Of a stretch of 64,000 bases of DNA, positions 53,593-61,796 are shown piece by piece. Both the position numbers and the translations under genes were made by a program. The stretch comes from DSNY01 sp964539745 (GTDB lineage: Bacteria > Pseudomonadota > Gammaproteobacteria > Burkholderiales > Burkholderiaceae_F), in NCBI GenBank assembly GCA_964539745.1, contig CAZIJU010000002.1:1-64000 (forward strand), written 5' to 3'. The notes under the pieces are model-generated. The model was given only the letters and a program-made list of their open reading frames with translations. It did not search any database and had not been told where the DNA came from. Position 1 is the first letter of the stretch. Every line of letters starts with the position of its first letter.

Positions 53593-53995
53593 CCTTCTTC
53601 CTCCTCGTGGTTGACGTGCACTGCGCGACCTCGACCAAGCGCTTTCCCCGCCATGCGTCACAGCGGTTTGCGCGCAGCAGCATGGTACGCGACGCCCCGC
53701 GGGGCGCGTGTCCCTCGGATCGGTGAGCGGCCGGGGCCGCCTCGGAGCGCCCGCTACCCGCGCGCAAACCGGGTTGCACGGATTGCCCGGCTGAATTGCA
53801 GGCGAACCGCACCTACGCGCGACGAAACGCCAAAAAGCCGGAATGAACTGCAAGACGGGCTGCCGCCGCGACGAAACCGTGTCTGCAGCTCACGCCGCGA
53901 TTCGCGCAGTCCATCGCAATCCGCTCGCGCGGCGGGGTGCGTCTGCCTACAGTTCGTCCATCGCAACAACGCAACCTCAACGAAAGGACCGGACC
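53593..53995. other. intergenic region, little recognised
   Basis: 403 bases between divergent genes. A 14-base perfect GC palindrome (CGCCCCGCGGGGCG, 53693-53706) is present but could be chance at this base composition. A ribosome site (AAAGGA) lies at the right edge for the small gene at 53996. Confidence 0.5.
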
Positions 53996-54175
53996 ATGAA
54001 AGCGAACTTCGCCACTCCGACCAAAGCCCGCTTCGCCGCCTTTGTCCTCGCGCTCGTCACCAGCACCACCGTGCTCGGCGCGACGGTCTTCGCGATGCAG
54101 CCCCGCTACGAGGGCGCCAGCCCGCAACTGATCGCGCTCGAGCGCGTGGTCGTCAGCGCCCCGGCAGTGAACTGA
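53996..54175 (+). CDS. small exported or membrane peptide, 59 residues
   Basis: A short gene with a clear N-terminal hydrophobic segment (ARFAAFVLALVTSTTVLGATVFA) after a positively charged start, and a tail ending LIALERVVVSAPAVN. Similar short proteins with an ALSIA-type signal and an LERVxVxAP/GQ tail occur singly in many Burkholderiales. GAAAGGACC precedes the ATG, and a strong terminator follows 65 bases after the stop, supporting a real transcript. Confidence 0.7.
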   Translation: MKANFATPTKARFAAFVLALVTSTTVLGATVFAMQPRYEGASPQLIALERVVVSAPAVN

Positions 54176-54239
54176 GCGCCGGCGCCGCGAGGCGCAGCGA
54201 CCGGTCCTGCTGCGCCGCGCGCGCGGCAAGCCAACCCGG

Positions 54240-54268
54240 AGCCCGGCTTCTGCCGGGCTTTGTTTTTG
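54240..54268 (+). terminator. intrinsic terminator after the 59-residue gene
   Basis: AGCCCGGC-TTCT-GCCGGGCT, an 8-bp perfect stem with a 4-base loop, followed by TTGTTTTT. A strong rho-independent terminator on the plus strand that isolates the small gene from hcp. Confidence 0.9.
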
Positions 54269-54315
54269 CGCGTCGTCCGGCGTAAGGTGCGGGCTCGATC
54301 GGGAGGGGAACCGCG

Positions 54316-54804
54316 ATGGCGCTGGCCGACATCCATCTGAAGCTCGACGGCATCAAGGGCGAATCGACTTCCGCCCGCCACAAGGACGAGATCGTCGTCG
54401 AAAGCTGGGCGTGGGGCGTCGCGAATCCGACCCCGGCCGGAACGGGTGGAGGCGGCGGTGCCGGCAGGGCGACGTTTTCGGATCTGACCTTCACGCACCG
54501 CGCCGACCGCGCTTCGCCGGAGCTGTGGAAGGCGTGCGCGACCGGGCGGCACATTCGCGATGCCGTGCTCAGCGTGGCGCGCGGCGGGGCCGGCGTGCAG
54601 GACTACATCACGATCAGACTCACCGACGTGATCGTGACCTCGGTCGCGCTCGCGGACACGGCGGTCGATTCGCAGCCGCCGGTCGAAACCGTGGCCCTCG
54701 GTTTCGCCAAGGTCGAATACGGCTACCGGCCGCAGAAAGCCGACGGCTCGCTCGGCGCCCCCGTCGAGTTCAAGTTCGATCTGAAGAAAAACAGGCCGTT
54801 CTAG
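54316..54804 (+). CDS. hcp: Hcp-family protein (type VI secretion tube protein), orphan
   Basis: A 162-residue Hcp1-type protein: MALADIHLKLDGIKGES, VVESWAWGVANPTPA, a glycine-rich loop, DLTFTHRADRASPELWKACATGRHI and FAKVEYGYRPQKADGS. It forms hexameric rings stacked as the inner tube of T6SS or acts as cargo chaperone. No other T6SS gene is in the window, so it is an orphan hcp. GGGAGGGG lies before the ATG. Confidence 0.9.
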   Translation: MALADIHLKLDGIKGESTSARHKDEIVVESWAWGVANPTPAGTGGGGGAGRATFSDLTFTHRADRASPELWKACATGRHIRDAVLSVARGGAGVQDYITIRLTDVIVTSVALADTAVDSQPPVETVALGFAKVEYGYRPQKADGSLGAPVEFKFDLKKNRPF

Positions 54805-54867
54805 ACAGCGGCGGACACGCTGCCATAACCGCCGCACCCGCCAACGCCTTCAAACGAGATCCGGAGC

Positions 54868-55854
54868 ATGCAGGCCGCTTACTACGATCGCACCGGCGCC
54901 GCGCGCGACGTGCTGCGCATCGCCGAGTTTCCGACGCCCGAGCCAGGCGCCGGCGAGGTACGCGTGAAGCTCGCGACCTCTGGCGTCAACCCGTCCGACG
55001 TCAAAACGCGCGCCGGGCTGCGCAATCCGGCGCTGCCGTTTGCGAAGATCATTCCGCACAGCGACGGCGCAGGCGTCATCGACGCCGTCGGGGCGGGCGT
55101 GCCCGCGTCGCGCATCGGCGAACGCGTGTGGACCTGGAACGCCGCATGGAAGCGCGCGTTCGGCACCGCCGCGCAGTACGTCGTGCTTCCTACGCATCAG
55201 GCCGTCCGATTACCGGACGGCGTCGGCTTCGACGTCGGCGCCTGCCTCAGCATTCCGGCGCTCACCGCGCTGCACGCGGTTCGCATGGACGGCGGCGTGA
55301 CGGGCAAGTCGGTGCTGGTGACCGGCGGCGCCGGCGCGGTCGGCCACTACGCGGTGCAGATGGCGCGGTTGCTCGGCGCGCGGCAGGTCATCGCCACGGT
55401 CAGCAGTCCGCAGAAGGGTGCGCTTGCGGAAAGCGCCGGCGCCGACCTCGTCATCGACTACCGCGGCGACGATGTCGGCACCCGCGTGCGCGAAGCGACC
55501 GACGGCGAGGGCGTGGACCGCGTGATCGAGGTCGACTTCGCGACCAACGTCGCCGAGTCGATCGGCGTGGTCAAGCCCGAGGGCGACATCGTCGTCTACG
55601 GCAGCAGCAAGCCGGAGATCGCGGTGCCGTTCTTCCCGGCGATCGTCAAGAACGTGCGCGTGCGCTTCTTCATCGTCTACAACCTCGCGCACGCCGACCG
55701 CACGGCCGCGATCGCGCAACTGACGCGTTGGCTGGAGCAGGGCAGCTTGCAGCACAACATCGCGGCGCGGCTGCCGCTCGCCGCGATCGCCGAGGCGCAC
55801 GAACTGGTCGAAAGCGGACGTGCGGTCGGCAACGTGGTGCTGGAAATCGCGTGA
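54868..55854 (+). CDS. NADPH:quinone reductase-like MDR oxidoreductase
   Basis: A 328-residue zinc-free medium-chain dehydrogenase/reductase. GVNPSDVKTRAG is the conserved N-terminal block, and the cofactor fold has VLVTGGAGAVGHYAVQMARLLGA (a Rossmann glycine motif) and EGVDRVIEVDFATN. The catalytic zinc ligands of alcohol dehydrogenases are absent, as in quinone reductases. Substrate not known. Confidence 0.9.
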   Translation: MQAAYYDRTGAARDVLRIAEFPTPEPGAGEVRVKLATSGVNPSDVKTRAGLRNPALPFAKIIPHSDGAGVIDAVGAGVPASRIGERVWTWNAAWKRAFGTAAQYVVLPTHQAVRLPDGVGFDVGACLSIPALTALHAVRMDGGVTGKSVLVTGGAGAVGHYAVQMARLLGARQVIATVSSPQKGALAESAGADLVIDYRGDDVGTRVREATDGEGVDRVIEVDFATNVAESIGVVKPEGDIVVYGSSKPEIAVPFFPAIVKNVRVRFFIVYNLAHADRTAAIAQLTRWLEQGSLQHNIAARLPLAAIAEAHELVESGRAVGNVVLEIA

Positions 55855-55878
55855 CCGCGCGGCGACAACGCCGCGCGG

Positions 55879-56823
55879 TCACTTCTTGCCGAGCCCCATC
55901 CGCTTCGCCGCATCGGTATAGATGCGCACCTTGTCCTTCATGAACGCGTCCATCTGATCGACGCCGACGCTGATCAGCTCGAAGCCGCTTTTCGCCGCCA
56001 GCGCCTTCATCTCGGGATCGTCGTTCAGCGCGGCCCACAGCGCCGAGATGCGCTTGCGCAGCTCGGGTGGTGTCGACTTCGGCATGCCGATGCCGCGATA
56101 GGCGCCGTCGACCCACTCCACACCCAGTTCCTTGAACGTCGGCACGTCGGGCAGCAGCGGGTGGCGCTGGTCCATCGCCACCGCGAGTGCGCGCACCTTG
56201 CCCTTGTTGTTGACCGCGAACGCGGTGTAGGTCATCGCGCCGTCGACGTGCCCGGCGAGCACCGAGGTCGTCATTTCGCCGGTGCCCTTGTACGGGATGT
56301 AAGTGGTCTTGATGCCGAACGCGGCGTTCAGCCGCTCGTGCGCGGCGTGGTTCGCCGAGTTCAGCCCGGAGCCGCCGAGCGAAAGCTTGCCCGGGCTTTC
56401 CTTGGCCGCCTTGACGAAATCCTGGAAGCTCTTGATCGGGCTTGCCTCGCGCACGACCAGCGCATCCGGCGTGTAGTGAAACCAGAACACCGGCACGATG
56501 TCGTCGGTCTTGTACTGCACCTGGCCTTCGAGCGGCTGGAACACGATGTGCGGCAGATTGATGCCGACGATGTTGTAGCCGTCGCCCGGAAGCTGGTTGA
56601 TCTGCGCCCACATCAGGCCGCCGCCGGCGCCCGGCTTGTACTGGATGATCGTCTCGATCGCCGGGCACTTCTTCTTCAGCACCATCTGCTGGTGCCGCGC
56701 CGAAAGATCGGACTCGCCGCCCGGCGTGAAGGCCTGCCAGTACAGGATGTTCTTGTCCGGGCAGGTCTGCGCCGAGACGGCCGACGCAAGGCTCAGTAGC
56801 AGCAATGCGAGCGATCGTTTCAT
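55879..56823 (-). CDS. Bug/TctC-type periplasmic solute receptor
   Basis: A 314-residue tripartite tricarboxylate-type binding protein with a signal peptide (MKRSLALLLLSLASAVSA). The usual YKPGAGGG, GGSGLNSANHAAHERL, YIPYKGTGEM and LPDVPTFKELG blocks are present. Such receptors bind small carboxylates. No tctA or tctB is adjacent. The neighbouring dehydrogenase and LysR regulator suggest that the ligand could be a C4 hydroxy-acid such as malate or tartrate. Confidence 0.9.
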   Translation of the reverse strand: MKRSLALLLLSLASAVSAQTCPDKNILYWQAFTPGGESDLSARHQQMVLKKKCPAIETIIQYKPGAGGGLMWAQINQLPGDGYNIVGINLPHIVFQPLEGQVQYKTDDIVPVFWFHYTPDALVVREASPIKSFQDFVKAAKESPGKLSLGGSGLNSANHAAHERLNAAFGIKTTYIPYKGTGEMTTSVLAGHVDGAMTYTAFAVNNKGKVRALAVAMDQRHPLLPDVPTFKELGVEWVDGAYRGIGMPKSTPPELRKRISALWAALNDDPEMKALAAKSGFELISVGVDQMDAFMKDKVRIYTDAAKRMGLGKK

Positions 56824-56879
56824 CGTTCGTCTCCTCCGTGGTTGGACCATCGACACAACATCATGCCGCGCGCGAGCCG

Positions 56880-57947
56880 TCACCCGGCGATGCGTTGGCA
56901 GACCGCGCGCGTGACCTCGGCGGTCGTCGCCGTGCCGCCCAGATCGCGCGTGTGCAGCTTCGGTTCGGCCGTCACCCCTTCGATCGCACGCATCAGCTTC
57001 GCCGCTGCGGCGGGCTCGCCGAGGTGCTCGAGCATCATCACCGCCGACCAGAACGTGCCGATCGGATTCGCGAGCCCCTGGCCCATGATGTCGAACGCCG
57101 AGCCGTGAATCGGCTCGAACATCGACGGGTAGCGGCGCTCGGGATCGATGTTGCCGGTCGGCGCGATGCCGAGGCTGCCCGCGAGCGCGGCCGCCAGATC
57201 GCTCAGGATATCGGCGTGCAGGTTGGTCGCGACGATCGTGTCGAGCGACGCCGGCCGCTTGACCATTCGCGCCGTCGCGGCGTCGACCAGCTCCTTGTCC
57301 CATGTGACGTCCGGAAACTCGCGCGCGATCTGCGCGGCGATCTCGTCCCACATCACCATCGCGTGCCGTTGCGCATTGGATTTGGTGATCACCGTGAGCT
57401 TCCTGCGCGGCCGCAGCCGCGCGAGCGCAAAGGCGAAGCGCATGATCCGCTCCACGCCCGCGCGCGTCATCATGCTGACATCGGTCGCCACTTCGATCGG
57501 ATGGCCACGGTGCGCGCGGCCGCCGACGCCGGCGTATTCGCCTTCGGTGTTTTCGCGCACGATCACCCAGTCCAGATCGCCCGGCGCGCAGCGTTTCAGC
57601 GGCGATTCGATGCCCGGCAGAATGCGCGTCGGCCGTACGTTCGCGTACTGATCGAAGCCCTGGCAGATCGCGAGCCGCAGGCCCCACAGCGTCACGTGAT
57701 CGGGGATGTCGGGATCGCCGGCCGAGCCGAACAGGATCGCGTCCACATCGCGCAGCGCGTCGAGCCCGTCGGCCGGCATCATCGTGCCGTGCCGGCGGTA
57801 GTAGTCGCCGCCCCAGTCGAACGACTCGAACGCGAAACGCAGCGAGCCGTCTGCCGCGGCGAGTGCCTCTAACACCTGCCGGCCGGCAGGCACGACTTCC
57901 TTGCCGATGCCGTCGCCTGGGATCAGGGCGATGCGGTAGGTCTTCAT
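56880..57947 (-). CDS. tartrate / D-malate dehydrogenase (isopropylmalate dehydrogenase family)
   Basis: A 355-residue beta-hydroxyacid oxidative decarboxylase: IPGDGIGKEVVPAG, FGSAGDPDIPDHVTLWGLRLAI, the substrate block VRENTEGEYAGVGG, and the metal/NAD block ATNLHADILSDLAAALAGSLGIAPTGN with FEPIHGSAFDIMGQGLANPIG. The WGLRLAICQGFDQYANVRP region favours the DmlA/TtuC type over leucine biosynthesis. It is divergent from a DmlR-like regulator, as in E. coli dmlRA. Confidence 0.92.
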   Translation of the reverse strand: MKTYRIALIPGDGIGKEVVPAGRQVLEALAAADGSLRFAFESFDWGGDYYRRHGTMMPADGLDALRDVDAILFGSAGDPDIPDHVTLWGLRLAICQGFDQYANVRPTRILPGIESPLKRCAPGDLDWVIVRENTEGEYAGVGGRAHRGHPIEVATDVSMMTRAGVERIMRFAFALARLRPRRKLTVITKSNAQRHAMVMWDEIAAQIAREFPDVTWDKELVDAATARMVKRPASLDTIVATNLHADILSDLAAALAGSLGIAPTGNIDPERRYPSMFEPIHGSAFDIMGQGLANPIGTFWSAVMMLEHLGEPAAAAKLMRAIEGVTAEPKLHTRDLGGTATTAEVTRAVCQRIAG

Positions 57948-58022
57948 CCGTTTGCTCCGTGACCGGCGCCGAATTGTAGGATTGCCGGCGGCGACATGCC
58001 CGCCGCGAAAGTCAACCCGTCG

Positions 58023-58037
58023 TTAACCTCGGTTTAA
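58023..58037. promoter_or_regulatory. candidate operator in the dehydrogenase/LysR intergenic gap
   Basis: TTAACCTCGGTTTAA contains AACC-TC-GGTT, extended by one pair across a mismatch. It lies in the 102-base gap, 13 bases before the LysR gene start and next to an A/T-rich TTTAATAAT. This is where a LysR-type regulator would bind to control both genes. The palindrome is short, so this is tentative. Confidence 0.4.
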
Positions 58038-58049
58038 TAATCGCCAGCG

Positions 58050-58958
58050 ATGAGAACGGGCGTCCAACCCGCCGACCTCGGCTTTTTCTCGACCCTTGCC
58101 GCGTGCGGCAACCTCAGCGCAGCCGCGCACGAACTCGGCATCACGCCGGCGGCCGTGAGCAAACGGCTCGCGCAAATGGAAGCGCGGCACGGTGTGGCGC
58201 TCGTCAACCGCACGACGCGCCGCATGAGCCTGACGCCCGAGGGCGAGCAGTATCTGCAGCATGCGCGGCGCATCCTCGGCGAGATCGACGATCTGGCGCA
58301 GTTGCTCGGAAGCGCGCGCGCCGAGCCGCGCGGGCTGCTGCGTGTCAATGCAACGCTCGGTTTCGGGCGCAGCCACGTGGCGCCGGCGATCTCGCAATTC
58401 GTCCGCAGGTATCCGCAGGTCGATGTGCAGCTTCAGCTCTCGGTCAGTCCGCCGCCGCTCGCGGACGACGCGTACGACGTGTGCATCCGGTTCGGCGCGC
58501 CGCCGGATTCGCGCGTCGTCGCGCGGCGCCTGGCCGCCAACCGGCGGTTGTTGTGCGCGGCGCCTGCGTATCTCGAACGGCGCGGCGCGCCAAAGGTGCC
58601 GGAAGACCTGACGCGCCACGACTGCATCTGCATCCGGCAAGGCGACGAGGCCTATGGCGTATGGCGATTTGCGAACGGACGCGGCACGAGCCAGCGCACC
58701 GTCGCCGTCAGGATTCGCGGCAACCTGGCGACCAACGACGGCGAGATCGCGGTCAACTGGGCGCTGGACGGACACGGCATCCTGATGCGCGCCGAGTGGG
58801 ATATCGCGCGCCATTTGCGCAGCGGCCGGCTCGTGCAGGTGCTCGCGAACTACCGGACGCCCGAAGCCGACATCTACGCCGTCTACCCGCAGCGACATCA
58901 GCTCTCCGCGCGCGTACGCGCCTTCGTCGAGTTCATGGCGCATACGTTTCCGCAGTAG
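58050..58958 (+). CDS. LysR-family regulator (DmlR-like)
   Basis: A 302-residue LysR regulator. The N-terminal helix-turn-helix is FFSTLAACGNLSAAAHELGITPAAVSKRLAQMEARHG. The remainder is the substrate-sensing domain, with VNATLGFGRSHVAPAISQFVRRYPQV and NDGEIAVNWALDGHGILMR. Its divergent position next to a tartrate/D-malate dehydrogenase suggests that it activates that gene and the receptor gene in response to the substrate. Confidence 0.9.
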   Translation: MRTGVQPADLGFFSTLAACGNLSAAAHELGITPAAVSKRLAQMEARHGVALVNRTTRRMSLTPEGEQYLQHARRILGEIDDLAQLLGSARAEPRGLLRVNATLGFGRSHVAPAISQFVRRYPQVDVQLQLSVSPPPLADDAYDVCIRFGAPPDSRVVARRLAANRRLLCAAPAYLERRGAPKVPEDLTRHDCICIRQGDEAYGVWRFANGRGTSQRTVAVRIRGNLATNDGEIAVNWALDGHGILMRAEWDIARHLRSGRLVQVLANYRTPEADIYAVYPQRHQLSARVRAFVEFMAHTFPQ

Positions 58959-59039
58959 CCGCCTGCGGCTGCGAGCGTGGCGGTTAAGCTCGCGCACTGC
59001 GCGCACGATGTCCGGCAGCGGACGGCGCGCCTCGGGCCA

Positions 59040-60293
59040 ATGAGCACTGCGCACGCCACGCCAGACCGCGTCATCGACTCGCCCGCCGCGTGGTGGCGGC
59101 TTGCAGCTTCGCTCTCGATCGCCACGCTCGGCGGCGTGGGCATGTGGTCGGTCGTCGTTGCGCTGCCCGCGGTCCAGGCCGATTTCGGCGTCGATCGCGG
59201 TTCCGCTTCGCTGCCGTACACGCTGACGATGGTCGGCTTCGGCTTTGGCGGCATCCTGATGGGCCGGCTGTCGGACCGCCACGGCATCGCGCTTCCGCTT
59301 GCGGGCGCCACGCTCGCGCTCGCCGCGGGCTATGTGCTCGCAGGCCTGGCGCCGACGCTGTTCACCTACGCGCTCGCACAGGGCGTGCTGATCGGGGCGC
59401 TCGGAAGCTCTGCGACGTTCGGTCCGCTGTTGGCGGATGTCTCGCACTGGTTCGTGCGCCGCCGCGGGCTCGCGGTCGCAATCACCGCCAGCGGCAACTA
59501 CCTCGCCGGCACCGTCTGGCCGCCGATCGTGCAGCAGCTCATCGAGTCCGTCGGCTGGCGCAGCACGCACATGATCATCGGCGCCGTGTGCCTCACCGCG
59601 ATGTTGCCGCTGACGCTCGTGCTGCGGAAGCGGGCGCCGTACGTCCGCACGCCCGATACGGGCGATCCGCGGCCGGTTCCATCGTCCGTGCCGCAGCCGC
59701 TCGGTCTGAAGCCCGACGCGCTGCAGACGCTGCTTGTGATCGCGGGGCTTGCCTGCTGCGTGGCGATGTCGATGCCGCAGGTTCACATCGTCGCGTACTG
59801 CGGCGACCTCGGCTACGGCCCGGCGGCCGGCGCTCAGATGCTGTCGCTGATGCTCGGTTTCGGCATCGTGAGCCGGCTGCTTTCGGGCTGGATCGCCGAT
59901 CACATCGGCGGACTGCGCACATTGCTGCTCGGCTCGGCGCTGCAGGCCGTTGCGCTCGTGCTGTACGTGCCGTTCGACGGGCTCGCGTCACTGTACGTGA
60001 TTTCCGCGATGTTCGGACTGTTCCAGGGGGGCATCGTGCCGAGCTACGCGATCATCGTCCGCGAGTACTTTGCGCCGCGCGAGGCCGGCGCGCGCGTCGG
60101 CTGGGTCGTGATGGCCACGCTGTTCGGCATGGCACTCGGCGGCTGGATGTCGGGCGAGGTATTCGATCGCACCGGCTCGTACGCCTTGGCCTTCGTCAAC
60201 GGCATCGCCTGGAATGCGCTGAACCTGACGATCGCTCTGTGGCTGCTGATGCGGGCGCGCTCGCTACGCGCCGCATCGGCAGCGAGGGCGTGA
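59040..60293 (+). CDS. MFS transporter (monocarboxylate-type)
   Basis: A 417-residue major facilitator with twelve hydrophobic segments. GGILMGRLSDRHGIALPLAG is the motif A between helices 2 and 3, and LLSGWIADHIGGLRTLLLG its second-half copy. GNYLAGTVWPPIVQQLIESVGWR is typical of the oxalate/formate antiporter-like monocarboxylate group. It lies after the LysR regulator and may carry the same or a related acid. The ATG at 59040 (MSTAHATPDR) is chosen over an upstream ATG. Confidence 0.9.
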   Translation: MSTAHATPDRVIDSPAAWWRLAASLSIATLGGVGMWSVVVALPAVQADFGVDRGSASLPYTLTMVGFGFGGILMGRLSDRHGIALPLAGATLALAAGYVLAGLAPTLFTYALAQGVLIGALGSSATFGPLLADVSHWFVRRRGLAVAITASGNYLAGTVWPPIVQQLIESVGWRSTHMIIGAVCLTAMLPLTLVLRKRAPYVRTPDTGDPRPVPSSVPQPLGLKPDALQTLLVIAGLACCVAMSMPQVHIVAYCGDLGYGPAAGAQMLSLMLGFGIVSRLLSGWIADHIGGLRTLLLGSALQAVALVLYVPFDGLASLYVISAMFGLFQGGIVPSYAIIVREYFAPREAGARVGWVVMATLFGMALGGWMSGEVFDRTGSYALAFVNGIAWNALNLTIALWLLMRARSLRAASAARA

Positions 60294-60420
60294 ATCGCGC
60301 TGACGGCTGGGTGACGAACCCCGGCGTCGCCCCCGTCCGCCGCAGCCGTCGCACGGCGGCCTGCGTACCGCGCCGGGCTGCACGTCGCCTGGCGCGGGTC
60401 GGCCGATCGCGAAGCGCGGA

Positions 60421-60678
60421 TCAGCGCCTGCGCTTCAGCGGCGCAACCGGTCGCTTGTTCTCGATGTGACGGAAAGTGATGCGCCCTTTGCTGAGGTCGT
60501 AGGGCGACAGTTCCAGCGAGACCTTGTCGCCCGCGAGAATGCGAATGTGATGCTTGCGCATCTTGCCGGCGGAATACGCGACCAGCGCGTGACCGTTGTC
60601 AAGCGTGACGCGATATCGGCAATCGGGCAGCACTTCGTCGACGACGCCGTTCATTTCGATCTGCTCTTCCTTGGCCAT
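60421..60678 (-). CDS. infA: translation initiation factor IF-1 (second-type copy)
   Basis: An 85-residue S1-fold protein: MAKEEQIEMNGVVDEVLPDC, GHALVAYSAGKMRKHHIRILAGDKV and ELSPYDLSKGRITFRHIE match IF-1, which occupies the A site of the 30S subunit during initiation. It has an extra basic tail of about 13 residues (ENKRPVAPLKRRR) not found in the standard 72-residue form. It is next to a cold-shock gene, as the second infA copies of Burkholderiales are. GGAGGA lies 6 bases before the ATG. Confidence 0.92.
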   Translation of the reverse strand: MAKEEQIEMNGVVDEVLPDCRYRVTLDNGHALVAYSAGKMRKHHIRILAGDKVSLELSPYDLSKGRITFRHIENKRPVAPLKRRR

Positions 60679-60742
60679 GGCGAATCCTCCGGGCGGCAAA
60701 GCGGAAACGGGGACAGCCGCGCAGGGCGGCTCACGTGGAAAC

Positions 60743-60801
60743 AAAAAACGCCGCGCGCCGGCGGCCCCGGAATGTCCCGGAGCCGCCGGCGTTGCGCGGC
60801 G
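60743..60801 (-). terminator. intrinsic terminator of the second cold-shock gene
   Basis: On the minus strand a long GC stem (core CGCCGGCGGC...GCCGCCGGCG, inner CCGGG-ACATT-CCGGG, outer CGCCGCGC/GCGCGGCG) is followed by TTTTTTG. It separates cspA copy 2 from infA. Confidence 0.88.
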
Positions 60802-60845
60802 CGAAAGGGCGCGGCGCGATGCCGGCCCTTCGGCGCGAACGCCGG

Positions 60846-61049
60846 TCAGACGACCCTGATTTCGCCCGCTTGCGGGCCTTTGGTGCCCTGCTTGACGACG
60901 AACTCGACGCGCTGTCCTTCGGCGAGCGATTTGAAGCCGCCAGCCTGGATCTCGGAGAAGTGCGCGAAAAGGTCCTTACCGCCGTCCTCGGGGGTGATGA
61001 ATCCGAACCCTTTGGCGTCGCTGAACCACTTGACTGTACCTGTTGCCAT
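60846..61049 (-). CDS. cspA: cold-shock protein CspA family (copy 2)
   Basis: A 67-residue cold-shock domain protein with KGFGFI and DLFAHFS RNA-binding motifs. It differs from copy 1 mainly at V5T, N10S, D21E, S43A, Q56T and A62G. It has its own promoter, leader and terminator, all laid out like those of copy 1. The adjacent infA suggests a joint role in translation under cold. Confidence 0.96.
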   Translation of the reverse strand: MATGTVKWFSDAKGFGFITPEDGGKDLFAHFSEIQAGGFKSLAEGQRVEFVVKQGTKGPQAGEIRVV

Positions 61050-61526
61050 TTTCTCGTTCCTTGAAAGGTCAATGAGAGGAAATCCGCCACGAGAACGCCC
61101 CGCGGCGAGCCGACGATCAAGAAACGCGAACCTGGGGAACCCGGATGCGCCGCCGCCATGAATCGCGACGGGCCAGAGAAAACCTGAGGAAAGACGAACC
61201 TTCAACGCAAGCAGGATGCAGCGTACCTGCTTTCGCGCTGCATGTCGAGCGATTTATTTTTCGCGGGCGCTTGAGCGCCAGCGGCCCGATTTGCATCGCG
61301 TGCTCGTCGTTGCGGCAGCGCTCCGAATAAGCCCCGCCATCGTGCGCAAAGGTCCATACTGTGGCGGTGCGGCAGATTCAGGCGCGAATCGCGTGGCTTG
61401 GGCGGCAGCGGCTGCGCGGGAACCCCGCCCTCGACGGCCGAGTCGGGCGTCTGAAGCCGCATACGAGGCGCGACCGGTCACGCACGACGCCGGCGGCAGA
61501 AACAGTTACCCACGAAAGGAATCCTG
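61050..61526. other. cspA copy 2 leader and divergent intergenic region
   Basis: 477 bases. The first about 165 are the csp leader with the shared blocks at 61105-61121, 61129-61140 and 61168-61192; then the csp promoter; the remainder (about 61265-61515) shows nothing recognised before the AAAGGA ribosome site of the small gene at 61527. Confidence 0.6.
61220..61260 (-). promoter_or_regulatory. promoter of cspA copy 2
   Basis: Minus-strand -35 TCGACA (61248-61243), a 17-base spacer and -10 TACGCT (61225-61220), preceded by an A/T-rich tract (AAAAATAAATCG). The -35, spacing and upstream tract repeat those of copy 1. The predicted leader is about 164 bases. Confidence 0.6.
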
Positions 61527-61796
61527 ATGGCGCGCAGGTCCGCAAGTACGATCCGACCGGTCTTTCATGCGCCGATGCGCATCGACTGGACCGACGAAAG
61601 GCTGCAGGCGCTCAGCCAGGAGCAGTTGCTCAGCCTGCTCGGCAACCTCGATCATCAGAAGACGATCGGCCGCATCGCCGAGGATGCGGCGGCGGCGCTC
61701 GATGCGCGAATCGCCCGGCTGCTGACGGGCCGCAACAGCAGCAAGCGTCGCAAGCAGGTTGCGGCAGGGGCCGCCGCTCGCCAGGAATCGCCATGA
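61527..61796 (+). CDS. small protein of unknown function, 89 residues
   Basis: A soluble, helical, basic protein: RIDWTDERLQALSQEQLLSLLGNLDHQKTIGRI, then AEDAAAALDARIARLL and a Lys/Arg tail. AAAGGA lies 7 bases before the ATG. Its stop overlaps the ATG of the next small gene (ATGA), which supports both being real. No family recognised. Confidence 0.65.
   Translation: MARRSASTIRPVFHAPMRIDWTDERLQALSQEQLLSLLGNLDHQKTIGRIAEDAAAALDARIARLLTGRNSSKRRKQVAAGAAARQESP

Noticed and set aside
53693..53706. Perfect palindrome CGCCCCGCGGGGCG as an operator
   Set aside because: At this GC content such palindromes are common, and it is not placed near a recognisable promoter.
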